Counted from the stretch's first letter, positions 22,201 through 29,590 are shown. The stretch is 64,000 nucleotides of DNA from Dasypus novemcinctus (GCF_030445035.2 NC_080702.1:27441835-27505834); one strand, 5' to 3'. Numbers and translations: made by a program. Notes: generated by a model not told the origin, from the letters alone.

Positions 22201-22412
22201 CCCCCCGGCGCGCCCCCCGGCTCCAGGGCGCAGCGCGGGAGCCCCGCCGCCCCCCCCCCCCCGGCCCCCAGGCGGAAGGGGGTGGGCTGGGGGGCCGCCC
22301 CGGGGCGGGGCTCCGGCACGTGGGGGGGCTCGGGCCGCGCCGGGGGGGGCCCGGGCGGCCGCGCTAACCTGTTGATCTTGTGCGCGAAGGCGCGGCGCTC
22401 GGCCGCAGCCAT
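1134..22412 (-). CDS. DOCK6: DOCK6, 5' part of gene (exons 1-19, 3' end outside window)
   Basis: Dedicator of cytokinesis 6, a DOCK-C (zizimin-related) guanine nucleotide exchange factor for Rac1 and Cdc42; loss causes Adams-Oliver syndrome 2 in people (family knowledge). Nineteen exons read on the minus strand with GT-AG borders and compatible phases, giving about 731 residues. These cover the DOCK N-terminal region and, from roughly residue 550, the lipid-binding C2-like DHR-1 domain; the catalytic DHR-2 domain lies beyond position 1. Recognisable peptides include [15 protein letters not shown] (exon 1), [14 protein letters not shown] (exon 7), [16 protein letters not shown] (exon 8) and [11 protein letters not shown] (exon 9). 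Exons 9, 11, 12 and 15 each carry one extra base in a short G/C run that breaks the frame; splice sites are all intact, so sequence error is favoured over gene decay. ANGPTL8 lies antisense in intron 14. Identification is secure; exon numbering is by count from the ATG. Confidence 0.97.
1738..1839 (-). CDS. DOCK6: DOCK6 exon 18
   Basis: It reads [20 protein letters not shown], then [14 protein letters not shown], ending gtatgt; 102 bp, 34 codons. DHR-1 domain. Confidence 0.97.
1934..2072 (-). CDS. DOCK6: DOCK6 exon 17
   Basis: It reads [20 protein letters not shown], then [20 protein letters not shown], then TPVGFT, ending gtgagt; 139 bp, phase 2 to 0. Core of the DHR-1 domain. Confidence 0.97.
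2190..2888. repeat. GC-rich minisatellite filling DOCK6 intron 16
   Basis: Roughly 30-bp units (ccccagccgtccccccacccc, then cggcgcgcgg or cagcacatgg variants) repeated more than twenty times. The tract stops only a few bases from the donor of exon 16 and takes up most of the 821-bp intron. Confidence 0.88.
2894..2964 (-). CDS. DOCK6: DOCK6 exon 16
   Basis: It reads [20 protein letters not shown], then YHS plus two bases of Lys, ending gtgcgt; 71 bp. DHR-1 domain. The following intron (2073-2893) is almost wholly minisatellite. Confidence 0.96.
3053..3171 (-). CDS. DOCK6: DOCK6 exon 15 (frame broken by one extra base)
   Basis: It reads [20 protein letters not shown] then NLAVR, a frame break in the ggg at 3094-3096, then [13 protein letters not shown], ending gtcagt. 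119 bp, where 118 would fit. Start of the DHR-1 (C2-like) domain. Confidence 0.93.
3962..4031 (+). promoter_or_regulatory. ANGPTL8: ANGPTL8 proximal promoter: C/EBP-like, HNF1-like, TATA-like
   Basis: Within 106 bp of the ATG lie a perfect C/EBP palindrome TTGCGCAA (3962-3969), an HNF1-like element GTTAACGATTGAC (3986-3998, 11 of 13 to the palindromic consensus), two nuclear-receptor half sites TGACC (3995-3999) and GGTCA (4003-4007), and a TATA-like cataaaag (4024-4031). This suits a liver/adipose TATA gene with a start near 4050-4060. Factor names are inference from motifs. Confidence 0.7.
4068..4368 (+). CDS. ANGPTL8: ANGPTL8 exon 1 (three apparent frame breaks)
   Basis: The ATG at 4068 opens a hydrophobic signal peptide ([10 protein letters not shown]). 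The mature start ([18 protein letters not shown]) is in another frame, [16 protein letters not shown] in a third, and [15 protein letters not shown] back in a further one. The exon closes with CAG and donor gtgggc at 4369. Breaks sit at or near G/C runs. Confidence 0.9.
4068..5328 (+). CDS. ANGPTL8: ANGPTL8 (betatrophin/lipasin), four exons, frame interrupted
   Basis: Secreted liver and fat hormone that joins ANGPTL3 or ANGPTL4 to control lipoprotein lipase (family knowledge). Exons: 4068-4368, 4525-4686, 5099-5209 and 5300-5328. Diagnostic peptides are [14 protein letters not shown] (signal peptide), [40 protein letters not shown] and [20 protein letters not shown]. As usual for this protein there is an N-terminal coiled coil and no fibrinogen-like domain. 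Frame breaks: one between signal peptide and mature part (about 4105-4140); one extra G in the run 4259-4264; one extra G in 4319-4322; one base at the exon 3/4 junction; one extra C in 5318-5322, without which the protein would end L-P-T-stop at 5326-5328. Exon 2 is clean, as is the body of exon 3. DOCK6 shows the same kind of break, so consensus error is likelier than decay. It lies antisense inside DOCK6 intron 14. Confidence 0.93.
4525..4686 (+). CDS. ANGPTL8: ANGPTL8 exon 2
   Basis: After acceptor gttgagcag: [20 protein letters not shown] and [15 protein letters not shown], then donor gtaagg. 162 bp, 54 codons, uninterrupted; coiled-coil heptads. Confidence 0.95.
5099..5209 (+). CDS. ANGPTL8: ANGPTL8 exon 3
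   Basis: After acceptor cccggcag: [20 protein letters not shown] then [17 protein letters not shown], with donor gtgagc at 5210. Within the exon the frame is open. The join to exon 4 is one base out, which an overcall in the ggg at 5208-5210 would explain. Confidence 0.94.
5300..5328 (+). CDS. ANGPTL8: ANGPTL8 exon 4, C-terminal tail
   Basis: After acceptor tctccccag the sequence encodes LHTAALP in the frame matching the human C-terminus. A C5 run (5318-5322) puts the expected stop TGA (5326-5328) one base out of frame. As written, the reading would continue toward the poly(A) region. Confidence 0.85.
5562..5567 (+). terminator. ANGPTL8: ANGPTL8 poly(A) signal AATAAA
   Basis: A canonical AATAAA lies about 230 bp after the expected stop. 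Cleavage would be expected around 5580-5600, just before the donor of antisense DOCK6 exon 14 (exon edge 5646). Confidence 0.8.
5646..5808 (-). CDS. DOCK6: DOCK6 exon 14
   Basis: It reads [20 protein letters not shown], then [20 protein letters not shown], then [14 protein letters not shown], ending gtacgg. 163 bp. This leads into the DHR-1 domain. Its donor is only about 80 bp from the poly(A) signal of the antisense gene ANGPTL8. Confidence 0.97.
6135..6228 (-). CDS. DOCK6: DOCK6 exon 13
   Basis: It reads [20 protein letters not shown], then [11 protein letters not shown], ending gtgcgt; 94 bp, phase 0 to 1. In frame. Confidence 0.97.
6340..6468 (-). CDS. DOCK6: DOCK6 exon 12 (frame broken by one extra base)
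   Basis: It reads [20 protein letters not shown] (the first codon is split with exon 11) and, after the C5 run at 6405-6409, [20 protein letters not shown] then Q, ending gtgtcg. 129 bp, where 128 would preserve phase. Confidence 0.93.
6632..7912. repeat. 15-18-bp minisatellite filling DOCK6 intron 11
   Basis: About 1.28 kb of units such as caggtgctccacctcccc, with variants ctctgcct, ctctacct and gatgctcc. A larger block containing a gcctgcgtgcccccatcagc-like spacer is repeated near 7441-7500 and 7625-7690, showing higher-order duplication of roughly 184 bp. The array lies between exon 12 (6468) and exon 11 (7951). Confidence 0.92.
7951..8105 (-). CDS. DOCK6: DOCK6 exon 11 (frame broken by one extra base)
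   Basis: It reads [13 protein letters not shown], then after an extra G (cc at 8066-8067 on the plus strand) [20 protein letters not shown] and [17 protein letters not shown], ending gtgagg. 155 bp, where 154 would fit the flanking phases. Confidence 0.93.
8210..8290 (-). CDS. DOCK6: DOCK6 exon 10
   Basis: It reads [20 protein letters not shown], then KEADATK, with donor gtaggc; 81 bp, 27 codons, phase 0. Confidence 0.97.
8998..9148 (-). CDS. DOCK6: DOCK6 exon 9 (frame broken by one extra base)
   Basis: It begins [13 protein letters not shown] and ends [20 protein letters not shown], then PDIFLVIK, with donor gtaccc, but the two parts are in different frames. The break is at the run of five C at 9100-9104 (plus strand). 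Exon length is 151 bp; 150 would give 50 codons in phase 0, as the neighbours require. A one-base overcall in the run is the simplest cause. Confidence 0.93.
9269..9335 (-). CDS. DOCK6: DOCK6 exon 8
   Basis: It reads [20 protein letters not shown], then KK, with donor gtagga; 67 bp, phase 2 to 0. This is one of the most conserved DOCK-C segments. Intron 8 to exon 9 is only 120 bp and holds a G homopolymer near 9219-9234. Confidence 0.97.
9742..10145 (-). mobile_element. DAS-type tRNA-derived SINE, long form
   Basis: Full-length copy in reverse orientation, from poly-T through the body to the head (ccacatccgcttccc). B box in antisense: gggtttgaaccc-like. Inside DOCK6 intron 7. Confidence 0.92.
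10553..10932 (+). mobile_element. DAS SINE, long form
   Basis: Head gaagcggtcgtggctcaatgg, B box ggttcaaacccc, long GC-rich body and an A-rich tail. DOCK6 intron 7; forms an inverted pair with the copy at 9742-10145. Flanked by an unusually long imperfect direct repeat (about 10505-10551 and 10934-10979). Confidence 0.92.
10979..11160 (+). mobile_element. DAS SINE, short form
   Basis: Head gtggaggtggctcaggcgaa, B box ggttcgattcccgg, short body, A-rich tail. DOCK6 intron 7, directly after the second copy of the 45-bp duplication. Confidence 0.88.
11840..11925 (-). CDS. DOCK6: DOCK6 exon 7
   Basis: It reads [20 protein letters not shown], then ILVKCLSL plus two bases of Lys, with donor gtgagt; 86 bp. 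In frame throughout. Confidence 0.97.
12040..12200 (+). mobile_element. L2 (LINE2) 3' fragment
   Basis: It contains ccaggaagccttccctggcc, gagggcagggactggctgta and a gtcgaataaata tail, the typical L2 3'-end pattern. It sits immediately before the tandem array that appears to derive from its tail. Confidence 0.65.
12200..12645. repeat. Degenerate tandem array derived from an L2/MIR tail
   Basis: Seven or more imperfect copies of a 40-70-bp unit resembling acagtaggtgctcaataa followed by gttgactgaataaata, e.g. near 12220, 12275, 12325, 12365, 12430, 12520, 12560 and 12610. It occupies DOCK6 intron 6, ending about 60 bp from exon 6. Confidence 0.7.
12708..12920 (-). CDS. DOCK6: DOCK6 exon 6
   Basis: It reads [20 protein letters not shown], then [20 protein letters not shown], then [17 protein letters not shown], ending PAPDE with donor gtgggt. 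213 bp, 71 codons, phase 0 at both ends. A tandem array derived from an L2 tail begins about 50-70 bp into the intron beyond its donor. Confidence 0.97.
13730..13892 (-). CDS. DOCK6: DOCK6 exon 5 (3' end uncertain)
   Basis: It reads [20 protein letters not shown] ... [17 protein letters not shown] and then about twelve further residues ([12 protein letters not shown]) to the only GT available, gtacgc. That ending keeps phase 0 with exon 6, but the extra residues have no clear counterpart in the human protein as I recall it, so the 3' border is less certain than the rest. Confidence 0.85.
14109..14177 (-). CDS. DOCK6: DOCK6 exon 4
   Basis: It reads [20 protein letters not shown], then Arg-Arg, and ends with donor gtgggt; 69 bp, phase 2 to phase 2. 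The MYxDDWVIV core is strongly conserved among DOCK6/7/8. Confidence 0.96.
14374..14549 (-). CDS. DOCK6: DOCK6 exon 3
   Basis: The exon begins [16 protein letters not shown] and ends GIPEDG with donor gtgagt; 176 bp, ending in phase 2. Acidic linker of the DOCK-C N-terminal region. Confidence 0.96.
15034..15121 (-). CDS. DOCK6: DOCK6 exon 2
   Basis: After acceptor ccccccag the exon reads [20 protein letters not shown] and ends LG before gtaaga. It is 88 bp and restores phase 0 after the 44-bp exon 1. Serine/arginine-rich, as in other DOCK6 proteins. Intron 1 is about 7.2 kb and rich in repeats. Confidence 0.95.
15600..15795 (+). mobile_element. L2 3' fragment
   Basis: Contains cctggcacatagtagctgct followed by an aataaatgaa tail, the standard L2 3' end. 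In DOCK6 intron 1. Confidence 0.6.
16152..16245 (+). mobile_element. Short tRNA-like SINE monomer
   Basis: gtgtagctcagtggttgagc head with a ttggatccctgg B box and cctcctaaaa end. A second, short tRNA-derived family distinct from the long DAS form; DOCK6 intron 1. Confidence 0.8.
16840..16995 (+). mobile_element. MLT1-like MaLR LTR fragment
   Basis: Diverged pattern gtgtcccccgaaagatacgtg ... taagatgaccggtgtccttg in the order expected of MLT1 LTRs. DOCK6 intron 1. Confidence 0.5.
17900..19430 (+). mobile_element. Old L1 3' region, split by a SINE
   Basis: The part at 18230-18640 follows the L1 order (…tggacaaatcggacctccct, …gggacttggatcctaaataa, …ttgctcaacatcagagggca); the 3' end near 19300-19430 carries aatagttggcagatctggtt and a tttttgcaacc motif. 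A DAS SINE (18641-19050) interrupts it. A short GATA-rich stretch lies near 19200-19240. Confidence 0.65.
18641..19050 (+). mobile_element. DAS SINE, long form
   Basis: Intact head (gggaagtggacttggcccaa), B box, body and aataaatcttt tail, inserted in an old L1 within DOCK6 intron 1. Sense orientation is opposite to DOCK6. Confidence 0.93.
19566..19765. mobile_element. Nonautonomous hAT-like DNA transposon fossil
   Basis: Opens with gaggttcttaaccttttctg and closes near tggaccccctgaaatctttc, the terminal pattern of the mammalian hAT family whose ends read 'ggttcttaacc'. No coding capacity. DOCK6 intron 1. Confidence 0.55.
20200..20400 (-). mobile_element. Two short tRNA-like SINE monomers, antisense
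   Basis: Copies at 20200-20297 and 20330-20400, each with an antisense B box (ggactgaac.., ggaacccaggacc) and a caaccactgag head. DOCK6 intron 1. Confidence 0.75.
21310..21560 (+). mobile_element. L2 3' fragment
   Basis: Pattern agaaccctccagggctccca ... cagggcctttgcatctcc ... ttcaaacgtcaccttctcag, typical of L2 3' sequences. DOCK6 intron 1. Confidence 0.65.
22369..22412 (-). CDS. DOCK6: DOCK6 exon 1 (coding part)
   Basis: The ATG at 22412 sits in a good Kozak context (gcgccATGg) and opens [14 protein letters not shown] plus two bases of an Arg codon, followed by donor gttagc. The peptide matches the conserved DOCK6 N-terminus. The 5' UTR continues upstream into the GC-rich promoter and its end is not determined. 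Confidence 0.96.
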
Positions 22413-22700
22413 GGCGCCCCGCGTCCCCCGCCGGCCCCGCCGCGCGCTCCGTCCCCGCGGCCGCCGCCTCCCGGCTCCGGGCGGGCCGGGCCGGGGCGGG
22501 GGGCGGGCCCGGGGGCGGGGCCCTTCCGGGTGGCGTCCCCGGCCGCTCCGTGCTGCCCCTGGCGGTCGGCGGCCTGGGAGGCGAGCTGGGGGAAACTGAG
22601 GCTCGGACGCGGGGGAGGGGGGGGCCTGAAAGGGAGGGTGGGGGGCGGGCCCCCCCCAAAAAAACGGGGTCACCCCGGGGAATCATCAGCCTCACCATCG
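22413..22700 (-). promoter_or_regulatory. DOCK6: DOCK6 CpG-rich promoter region
   Basis: The stretch upstream of the DOCK6 ATG is very GC- and CpG-rich and has no TATA box. GC boxes (Sp1-type GGGGCGGGG) lie near 22493-22502 and 22511-22520, and an ETS-type CCGGAAG (minus strand) lies at 22523-22529, about 80-115 bp upstream of the ATG. This is the layout of a TATA-less housekeeping promoter. The transcription start itself cannot be placed from sequence. Confidence 0.65.
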
Positions 22701-22754
22701 CCACCTCGTCTTGCGCTGGCGCGGGAGGCGGCTTGCCGTGTTCCGGATGGGGAA

Positions 22755-24817
22755 ACTGAGGCCCCGAGGGGCTCGGGCGCTTGCCCGGGGCTGAGGGAAT
22801 CTCCCACCGGGCGTCCGCTGGATGGGACCCCAGTCCGGGTGGAGGGAGGGGAATGGGGGGCTCGACTTGGACTCCAGGGGCCCCCTCTCCACCTCCCCCA
22901 TACCCCCCCACCCCGGGAGGAGAATTCCAGGCTGGAGAGGGAGGGAGGGCCGGCTGGCATAGGTACCCCCCCCCCCCGGGTCCCCCATCCTTGGGCCCAG
23001 GACAGAGTCCACCACGGCCTGGCACGGGTTGTGTGCACAGTGGCCGCGGCGCGCGCGCCTGCCCAGGGTGCCACTAGGGCCCCGGTGGCGCCAGGTGGAG
23101 ACCCGCCCGTCACTGCCAGGCGCTCCCCACCCTACGTGCAGCCTCCCCGGGGGTAAAGTCCCCGCCCCGCCCGCCTGCCTCTGGGGGCCCCCCAGATCCT
23201 GAATCTTGGGGAACTGGAAAAGGCAGGGAAGGTGGAGGCGAGCGAGGATTTGAGTCTCTCCCCTCTGCCTCTGTGGCTCGCCAGTGCCCATTTCCTCTCA
23301 CGTGGACCAGGGCGGGCACCTCCTGCCTGCTCCCCCACCCATGCCCCAAGCCCAAAGGCCTCAGGGCCTTTGAACGGGAGTTCCCTTTTACGAGGAGGAA
23401 ACTGAGGCCGGGAGAGGGAAGTTCACTCGCCCCTGGCCGCCCAGTGAATCGGTCTCAGGGCTGACCAGAATGCTGTGTGACAGGCGGTAAGTATCTCAGC
23501 CTCTCTGAGTCTCAGTGTCCTCCTCCGTGGGTCGGTCACCAGCCTCACCCAAGACTCCGGGCCCGGCCTTGGTGGCAACGCTGCTTCAAAGAGCCCAGCG
23601 AAGTCCCCCGCCCTGGCACCTGCCGGACCTGCCTGGCGAGGCTTTTCCTCTCCAGGGCGTGGCCAGGTGTGACTCAGCCGGCCACGGCTGCAGGTGAGCC
23701 CGGCAGCTGCTCGCACGGAGGCCGGGCCCGGGGCGGGGGCTTGGGCGCCATCTGGTGGCTGTGGGGAGAACACACTGTGGGCTGGAGGGTGGGAGCCCGG
23801 AGACCCCGGGGAGGGGGCGCCCTACGCAGGTCCACATGGGAGACTGTGGCGGCACCCAGCTGGGTCGGTCCCGGGCAGCCCGAGCAGCCGGCAAGCTGAG
23901 ACCGGTGCAGGCGGCAGAGCGCAATGGAGGAGCGTTTCGTTTCCCCCCCAGCCGCCGCCAATGCCTGTTCCCTCCACGTTCCATGCTGTTCCACCCACTC
24001 CTTGCCACTTCTTCATCCCTCACATCTCAGCAGGGAGTTTTGTCCCTCTTTGAGTCTCCGGCTGTACATACAGTAGGTGGTCAATAAAAGCATGGGACGG
24101 GGGCCAGAGGACTCTAGCGCTTTTCTGTCCCCCTCCCGCCACTTCCCAAACTGGGGGTGCTGCTGGGGGCAGGTAAGGGGAGGCCAAACGGGGGTGCCCG
24201 CCGGGGCCATTCCACCCGGGAATGGTGGGACCCGCGGGCCCAGGGCACTGCCCCTGTCCTGCCTGCCCACAAGGGCCGGGGGGCCGGGGAAGGGCAGCGT
24301 GGGGGGGGGGTGGGATGCGAGGGACAGCCACGCGACAAGCGCCTCCGGGCTCCCATGACCCCAGGGGGCGGGCGTGCTCATCCCGTTGTACAGATGAGGG
24401 AAAATGAGGCTCAGAGAGGCCGGTCTCAAATCACGCAGTGTTTGCGACGTGGACCCCTCACCCCGAGTCTGTCACCTTCCGAGAAGCCCCTGCCCTGGTC
24501 CCTCACGTACATTTTGGCAACTCGGCGAATCACTTGATGAGTGCGTGAATAAATGAATGAATTAATGAATGAATGGGCGAATGGTGTCTTGCCGCTGGTG
24601 GCCAACAGAGCAGGCGAGGTCTTGGGTGGGAGGAGGATTTGGCGTCAGGAGAAACCTGGTTCAAGTCCCCCGCTTGGTCACAGCCGGATGAGGTGATGTG
24701 GGGCCTCTGGGGGCCTCCGTCTCTTCGTCTGTGAGGGTGGTAACCTCAGCGTGACCCAACAGGGCCGTGGTGGCGGCCAGCGAGGTGTCACCAGGAGGGC
24801 ACGCTGCTTTGTCCATT
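22755..24817. other. GC-rich intergenic DNA upstream of DOCK6
   Basis: No gene recognised. GC-rich sequence with scattered MIR-type motifs (ggaaactgaggccccgaggg near 22750; gaggaaactgaggccgggag near 23393; cagatgagggaaaatgaggc near 24391), an L2-like tail near 24068-24090 and a short (AATG)n run at 24541-24585. Overlapping open frames show no family signature. Confidence 0.6.
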
Positions 24818-25139
24818 GTTTTTTTAAGATTTTCTTATTTATTTCCCCCCTCCCCCATTGTTTATGTCCGCTGTCTGCTCTGTGTCTGTTCGTTGTATGC
24901 TCATCTATTTTTTTTTTAAGGAGGCACTGGGAACCTAACCTGGGACCTCCCATGTGGGGGGAAGGCACCCAATCGCTTGATCCACCTCCGTTCCCTGCTT
25001 GTTGCGTCTCTCGTGTTTCCTCGTTGTGCCTCCTCATTGCGTCGGCACACCGTCTTCTTTAGGGGGCGCCGGGCGCCAAACCCGGGACCTCCCGTGTGGT
25101 AGGCGGGCGCCCGACTGCTCAAGCCACATCCGCTTCCCT
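24818..25139 (-). mobile_element. Dimeric DAS SINE
   Basis: Reverse orientation; two heads, each with its own antisense B box (near 24940 and 25085), separated by a short body. Ends ccacatccgcttcccta. Confidence 0.85.
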
Positions 25140-26390
25140 ATCAGATTTTGTTTTCCTGCTGCCTCCGGAGCCGGGGAAGGAAGCTGGCAGCCAGCTCAGG
25201 GACGCCCGCCCCGCGTTTGGGAGTTTAAATCGGGAAGACAAAGGCTGGGGGCTGAGAGGCCGGCCGGACAGGCCACAGGCTTCCTGTTTTTCTTTGAGCA
25301 GATGTCCCAGTGGCCGGCCGCCCCCCGGCTGCTTCCCCGTGGCCACCTGGAACCCACTCGCCGCTGCGCGATGACGGCTCTGGGAATTCGCTCGTTTTCT
25401 GGGAGTTGTTTTTTTTGTAAATCACCTCCCCACGTGTGGGGAGCTTTCACCAGGGTCCCCAGATGCCCGAGGGGTCTGTGAATAGAATTTGACGTCCATG
25501 AACTTGGAAGAGGGAAACGTGCATCTGCATTTTCACCAACCCCTGAAAGAGAATTTTCCTTCCGTAAGGAACGTGGACGACAGAGGGGGGGCGGCAGCCA
25601 AACCCACGACTTCGTCGCCGAGGGAAACCAAGGCGTCTTCGTGTCACCTCCCTGTGGCTGTGGGCGCCTTGAGGTGTCACTTTTGCTCATTTCTGTCTCT
25701 AGGAGACAGTGACGGGTCGTCTCGATGCTGGGTCTAGCTCTTTACTGTGTTTGTAAAGAAATGCAGATTCCATCACAATTTAAAAAATGCTTTAAGTCTA
25801 CCCCAGCACGATGGGTTTCCTTGGCCATCCTAAACGGACAAGCGTCCACCGATAACGGCCCCGTGGCTCGAAAAGCTGGGGACCCCTGCAAGCAAGCGGA
25901 ATTTCCCGACAAGGAAAAAATTGCCTTTGCCCTGCTCAAGAGCCTGCTGTAGCTCCCCATTGCCCCCAGGAGGGAGCCAGGTTCTACCCTCTGCCCCTCC
26001 TCACCAGGCCCCGTACAGTCTGCCCCTTCTCCTTTCCTGCCCTTTGCATTCATTCATTCACTCATTCAATCATCCACCAGCATTGACAGAGCGCCTGCTG
26101 TAGGCCAGGCGTGGAGGGCTCCTGGAGGAGGTGATCTCAGCGCTGAGAATTGAAGGGTGAGTGGGCAGGGGGGCCAAGGAGGGAGGGCACTCCAGCGTTT
26201 GACGGCAGCGCTGGCAAAGGTCAGGGGGCAAGGGGCGGGAGGGGGGCCGCTGCAAGGGGTTGGGGGGAGATGGGAGGGGTGAAGGTGGGAGGGGCCTGGG
26301 TCTTGCGGGATCTCACCTTGGAGGCCTGGCAAGCAGTGGTCAAATAAGTAGCCACGGAACAAAATGAGAGTCACGAGGGGCTGGTTCCAC
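25140..26390. other. Intergenic stretch with faint L2/MIR
   Basis: Mostly unclassified. An L2-like piece lies around 25950-26040 (agctccccattgcccccagg), and a (CATT)n plus MIR/L2 end around 26048-26115 (gcgcctgctgtaggccagg). No gene seen. Confidence 0.5.
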
Positions 26391-26394
26391 TGGC

Positions 26395-26600
26395 CATGCG
26401 GTGGAATACTATACAGCTGTGAAAAAGAGCGAGTGTTCTATTTCAACCAAAGAGAGGACAAGAACTACTTCGAAGCACCTCCTGGGATACACCAGAATGA
26501 GAAAAGCATGGTACAAAGTGCCGTGGACGGAAAGCCACCTTTTGTGTACAAAACGAGGAAGCAGTATATGTATACCTGGATTTACCTGATTTCCCAGGTA
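26395..26600 (+). mobile_element. Old L1 3'-region fragment
   Basis: Contains gtggaatactatacagctgt and agaatgagaaaagcatggta, in the order of L1 3' sequences ('ggaatactacacagcc'). Confidence 0.55.
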
Positions 26601-27184
26601 TTCCCTCTTGGGTGGGGCTCCGGAGGCAGCAGGAGAACTTCCGGCAGCCAAACGGGCTCGTCTTCTCTCCCCGCCTTTGGTGGCTTGGGAAACTGAGGCT
26701 GGGCAACCTGCCCCAGGCCCCCCACCCCCAGGACAGCTGAGTCGCGCTCCCCTGACGTTACCTGGCCACTTTGCGCCACCATCGAAGCAGAGGTGTGAGT
26801 TGACTTGGGGTGAGCTGGGGGCGAAATTTGCAGGACTTTTCCCGCGGACTTGGCCCAGCCTCCTGCGTTGTCCCTCGCCTTCACTTGCCTAACACCGGGT
26901 CACCTAATTGTCCCAACACCTCGCCTCTGTGAGGTGAGGCTTTCCAAGGCTCAGGCGCCAGGTGAGAAAATTCAGCCTCAGCCAGACTCAGGCACCCCAG
27001 CTGACGAGCGGCAGGTAGGGTTCAAGCCCAGAGCTGCTGCTTGCCTAAGCCCCAAATGCACAGCCTGAGGCATTTCCGTCTCACCACAGCCTTTCAGAGC
27101 AGGCGGCAACGGCTTTGACAAAACCCCAGCTTTTTGAACATTTTGCCCACAGGTCTTCTTCACAGCATTCTTTTTTTTTTTTTT

Positions 27185-27935
27185 CATAGATGATAGGATA
27201 CTTCATGCAGAAAATCCCAAACATTCCAAAAGAAAACTGTTAGAGCGACTTCGACAAAGTTGCAGGCTACAAAACTAACATGCAAAAAATCAGTTGTGTT
27301 GTGATACAACAGGAAAGAAAATTCTGAAAAGGAAATACAAAACAAAAAAACTCCACTCACATTGCCTGTAAACAAATCATACCTAGGAAGTCTCAATTTC
27401 AAAATGTAGGAAGTGGACTTGGCCCAATGGATAGAACGTCCGCCCACCACATGGGAGGTCCAAGGCTCAAACCCCAGGCCTCCTGACCCGTGTGGAGCTG
27501 GCCCACGCGCAGTGCTGATGTGCGCAAGGAGTGCCCTGCCACGCAGGGGTGTCCCCCTCATAGGGGAGCCCCACGCGCAAGGAGTGCGCCCCGTAAGGAG
27601 AGCCGCCCAGCGCGAAAGAGAGTGCAGCCTGCCCAGGAATGGCGCCACACACACACAGAGCTGATGCAGCAAGATGACACAACAAAAAGAGACACAGATT
27701 CCCAGTGCTGCTGACAAGAATGCAAGCGGATACAGAAGAACACACAGCGAATGGACACAGAGAGCAGACAGCTGGGGGGAAGGGGAGAGAAATAAATGAA
27801 AAATAAATGTTAAAAAAAACCCACAACAGTGTGTGATTGGCATAAAAACAGAGAAAGAGAGCAATGGAATAGAACTGAAAGTTCAGATATAGACCCATCC
27901 ATCTATGCCCAACTCATTTCCCTCCACCTTTTTTA
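27185..27935 (+). mobile_element. L1 ORF2 fragment split by a SINE
   Basis: 27185-27405 resembles L1 ORF2 (caaagttgcaggctacaaaa, atacctaggaagtctcaatt) and 27820-27935 continues it (gtgtgattggcataaaaaca, gcaatggaatagaac). Many stops, so inactive. A DAS SINE separates the two halves. Confidence 0.7.
27408..27818 (+). mobile_element. DAS SINE, long form
   Basis: Full-length, inserted into the L1 ORF2 fragment. Head gaagtggacttggcccaatgg, A-rich tail. Confidence 0.93.
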
Positions 27936-27990
27936 AATTATTCTTTTTTTTTTTTTTAAAGATACATAGATCACACAAAGCACAGCATTC

Positions 27991-28393
27991 TTGGGAAGTG
28001 GACTTGGCCCAAGGGATAGGGTGTCCACCTACCACATGGGAGGTCCAGGGTTCAAACCCAGGGCCTTCTGACCCGTGTGGAGCTGGCCCATCGCAGTGCT
28101 GATGCACGCAAGGAGTGCCCTGCCACGCAGGGGTGTCCCCGCGTAGGGGAGCCCCACGCGCAAGGAGTGCGCCCCGTAAGGAGAGCCGCCCAGCGCGAAA
28201 GAAAGCGCAGCCTGCCCAGGAATGGCGCCGCCCACACGGAGAGCTGACACAACAAGATGACCCAACAACAAAGAGACACAGATTCCCGGTGCCGCTGACA
28301 AGAATGCAAGCAGACACAGAAGAACACACAGCGAACAGACACAGAGAGCAGGGGGGAAGGGGAGAGAAATAAAAAAAACAAAAAGCAAAAAAC
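27991..28393 (+). mobile_element. DAS SINE, long form
   Basis: Full-length. Flanked by cacagcattctt on both sides (27980-27991 and 28392-28403), a convincing target-site duplication. Confidence 0.93.
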
Positions 28394-28394
28394 A

Positions 28395-29100
28395 CAGCAT
28401 TCTTGATAGTCACCAAAAGGTGGAAGCAATCCAAGCATCCATCAGCAGATGAACAGATAAACAAAATGTGGTCTCGGTGCCCACTGGAATATTACGCAGC
28501 CATAAAAAAGGAATGAAGTCCTGATACCTGTGACAACACAGATGGACCTGGAAGACATCGTGTGGAGTGAAATAAGCGGAATCCAAAAGGCCAAATAGCG
28601 TATGGTCTCACTGATATGGAATATTTACAATAAGCAAGTCCGTAGAGTCAGAAACTAGAATACAGGTTAGCAGGGGCCGGGGCGGGGGTCCAGAGTGGGA
28701 ATTTAGCGCTTAGTAGGTGCAGAATTTCTGTTTGGGGTGATGGAAAAATTTTGGTAATGGACGGTGGTGATAGTGCTAATTTACGAATGTAATTAATACC
28801 ATTGAATTGTGCACTCGAAAGTGGTTAAAATGGGAAAATTTACATTGTGTATATGTTACCACAATAATAAAAAACAGCAGCATAGAGCTGTAATACACAA
28901 AGAGTGAACCCTAATGTAAACCATAGACTTTAGTTAATAATATAATTATAATAATAGATTCATCAATTACAATAAAGTTACCACACTAATGCAAAATATT
29001 AACAATAGGAAAACTGTGTGTGGGGTGGGGTGTAAGAGAACACTAGATTTTCCTGTAAAACTACAGGTGCTCTAAAAAAATGAAAAAAATTTTTTTCTCA
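28395..29100 (+). mobile_element. L1 3'-region
   Basis: Reads caaaaggtggaagcaatcca, ggaatattacgcagccataa, gacctggaagacatcgtgtg and gttaaaatgggaaaatttac in the L1 3' order, ending in A-rich DNA. No open reading frame. Confidence 0.7.
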
Positions 29101-29156
29101 GCCCAGCGTCTTCCTTTATCTTTAGAAAACAGCTCTGCAAAGAAAAAGAGGCAGCA

Positions 29157-29590
29157 AGGGAAGTGGATGTGGCTCAAGTGATTGGGCTCCTGCCTACCAC
29201 ACGGGAGGCCCCTGGTTCGATTCCCGGTGCCTCCTAAAGAAGACAGCGAGCTGGCACGATGGGCAGGTGTGGCGAGCTGACGCAGCCAGATAACGAGAGA
29301 CACAAGAAGAGAAGCACATAATGTGAGACACAACAAAGCAGGGAGCAGAGGTTCCCGGTGCCTCCTAAAGAGTACGAGCAGGACAGCTAGCTGATGTGAC
29401 AAGATGACACGACATGAGACACAAAGAGGAAATACATAATGAGAGACACAACGAAAGCAGGGAATGGAGGTGGCTTAAGCAATTGGGCGCCTGCCTCCCA
29501 CATCAGAGGTCCCTGGTGCCTTCTAAAGAAACCAAGAAGATGAACAGACACAGACGGTGCAAACGACGAGAGAGTGGGGAGAGATGAATT
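29157..29590 (+). mobile_element. Multimeric DAS SINE
   Basis: Head gaagtggatgtggctcaagt with B box ggttcgattcccgg; a second partial unit near 29345-29380 and a third head near 29463 (ggaggtggcttaagcaattg). A compound, dimer-like insertion. Confidence 0.82.

Noticed and set aside
22281-23025. Minus/plus ORFs around the DOCK6 promoter
   Set aside because: High-GC open frames in a CpG-rich promoter; only the 44-bp coding part of exon 1 is supported.
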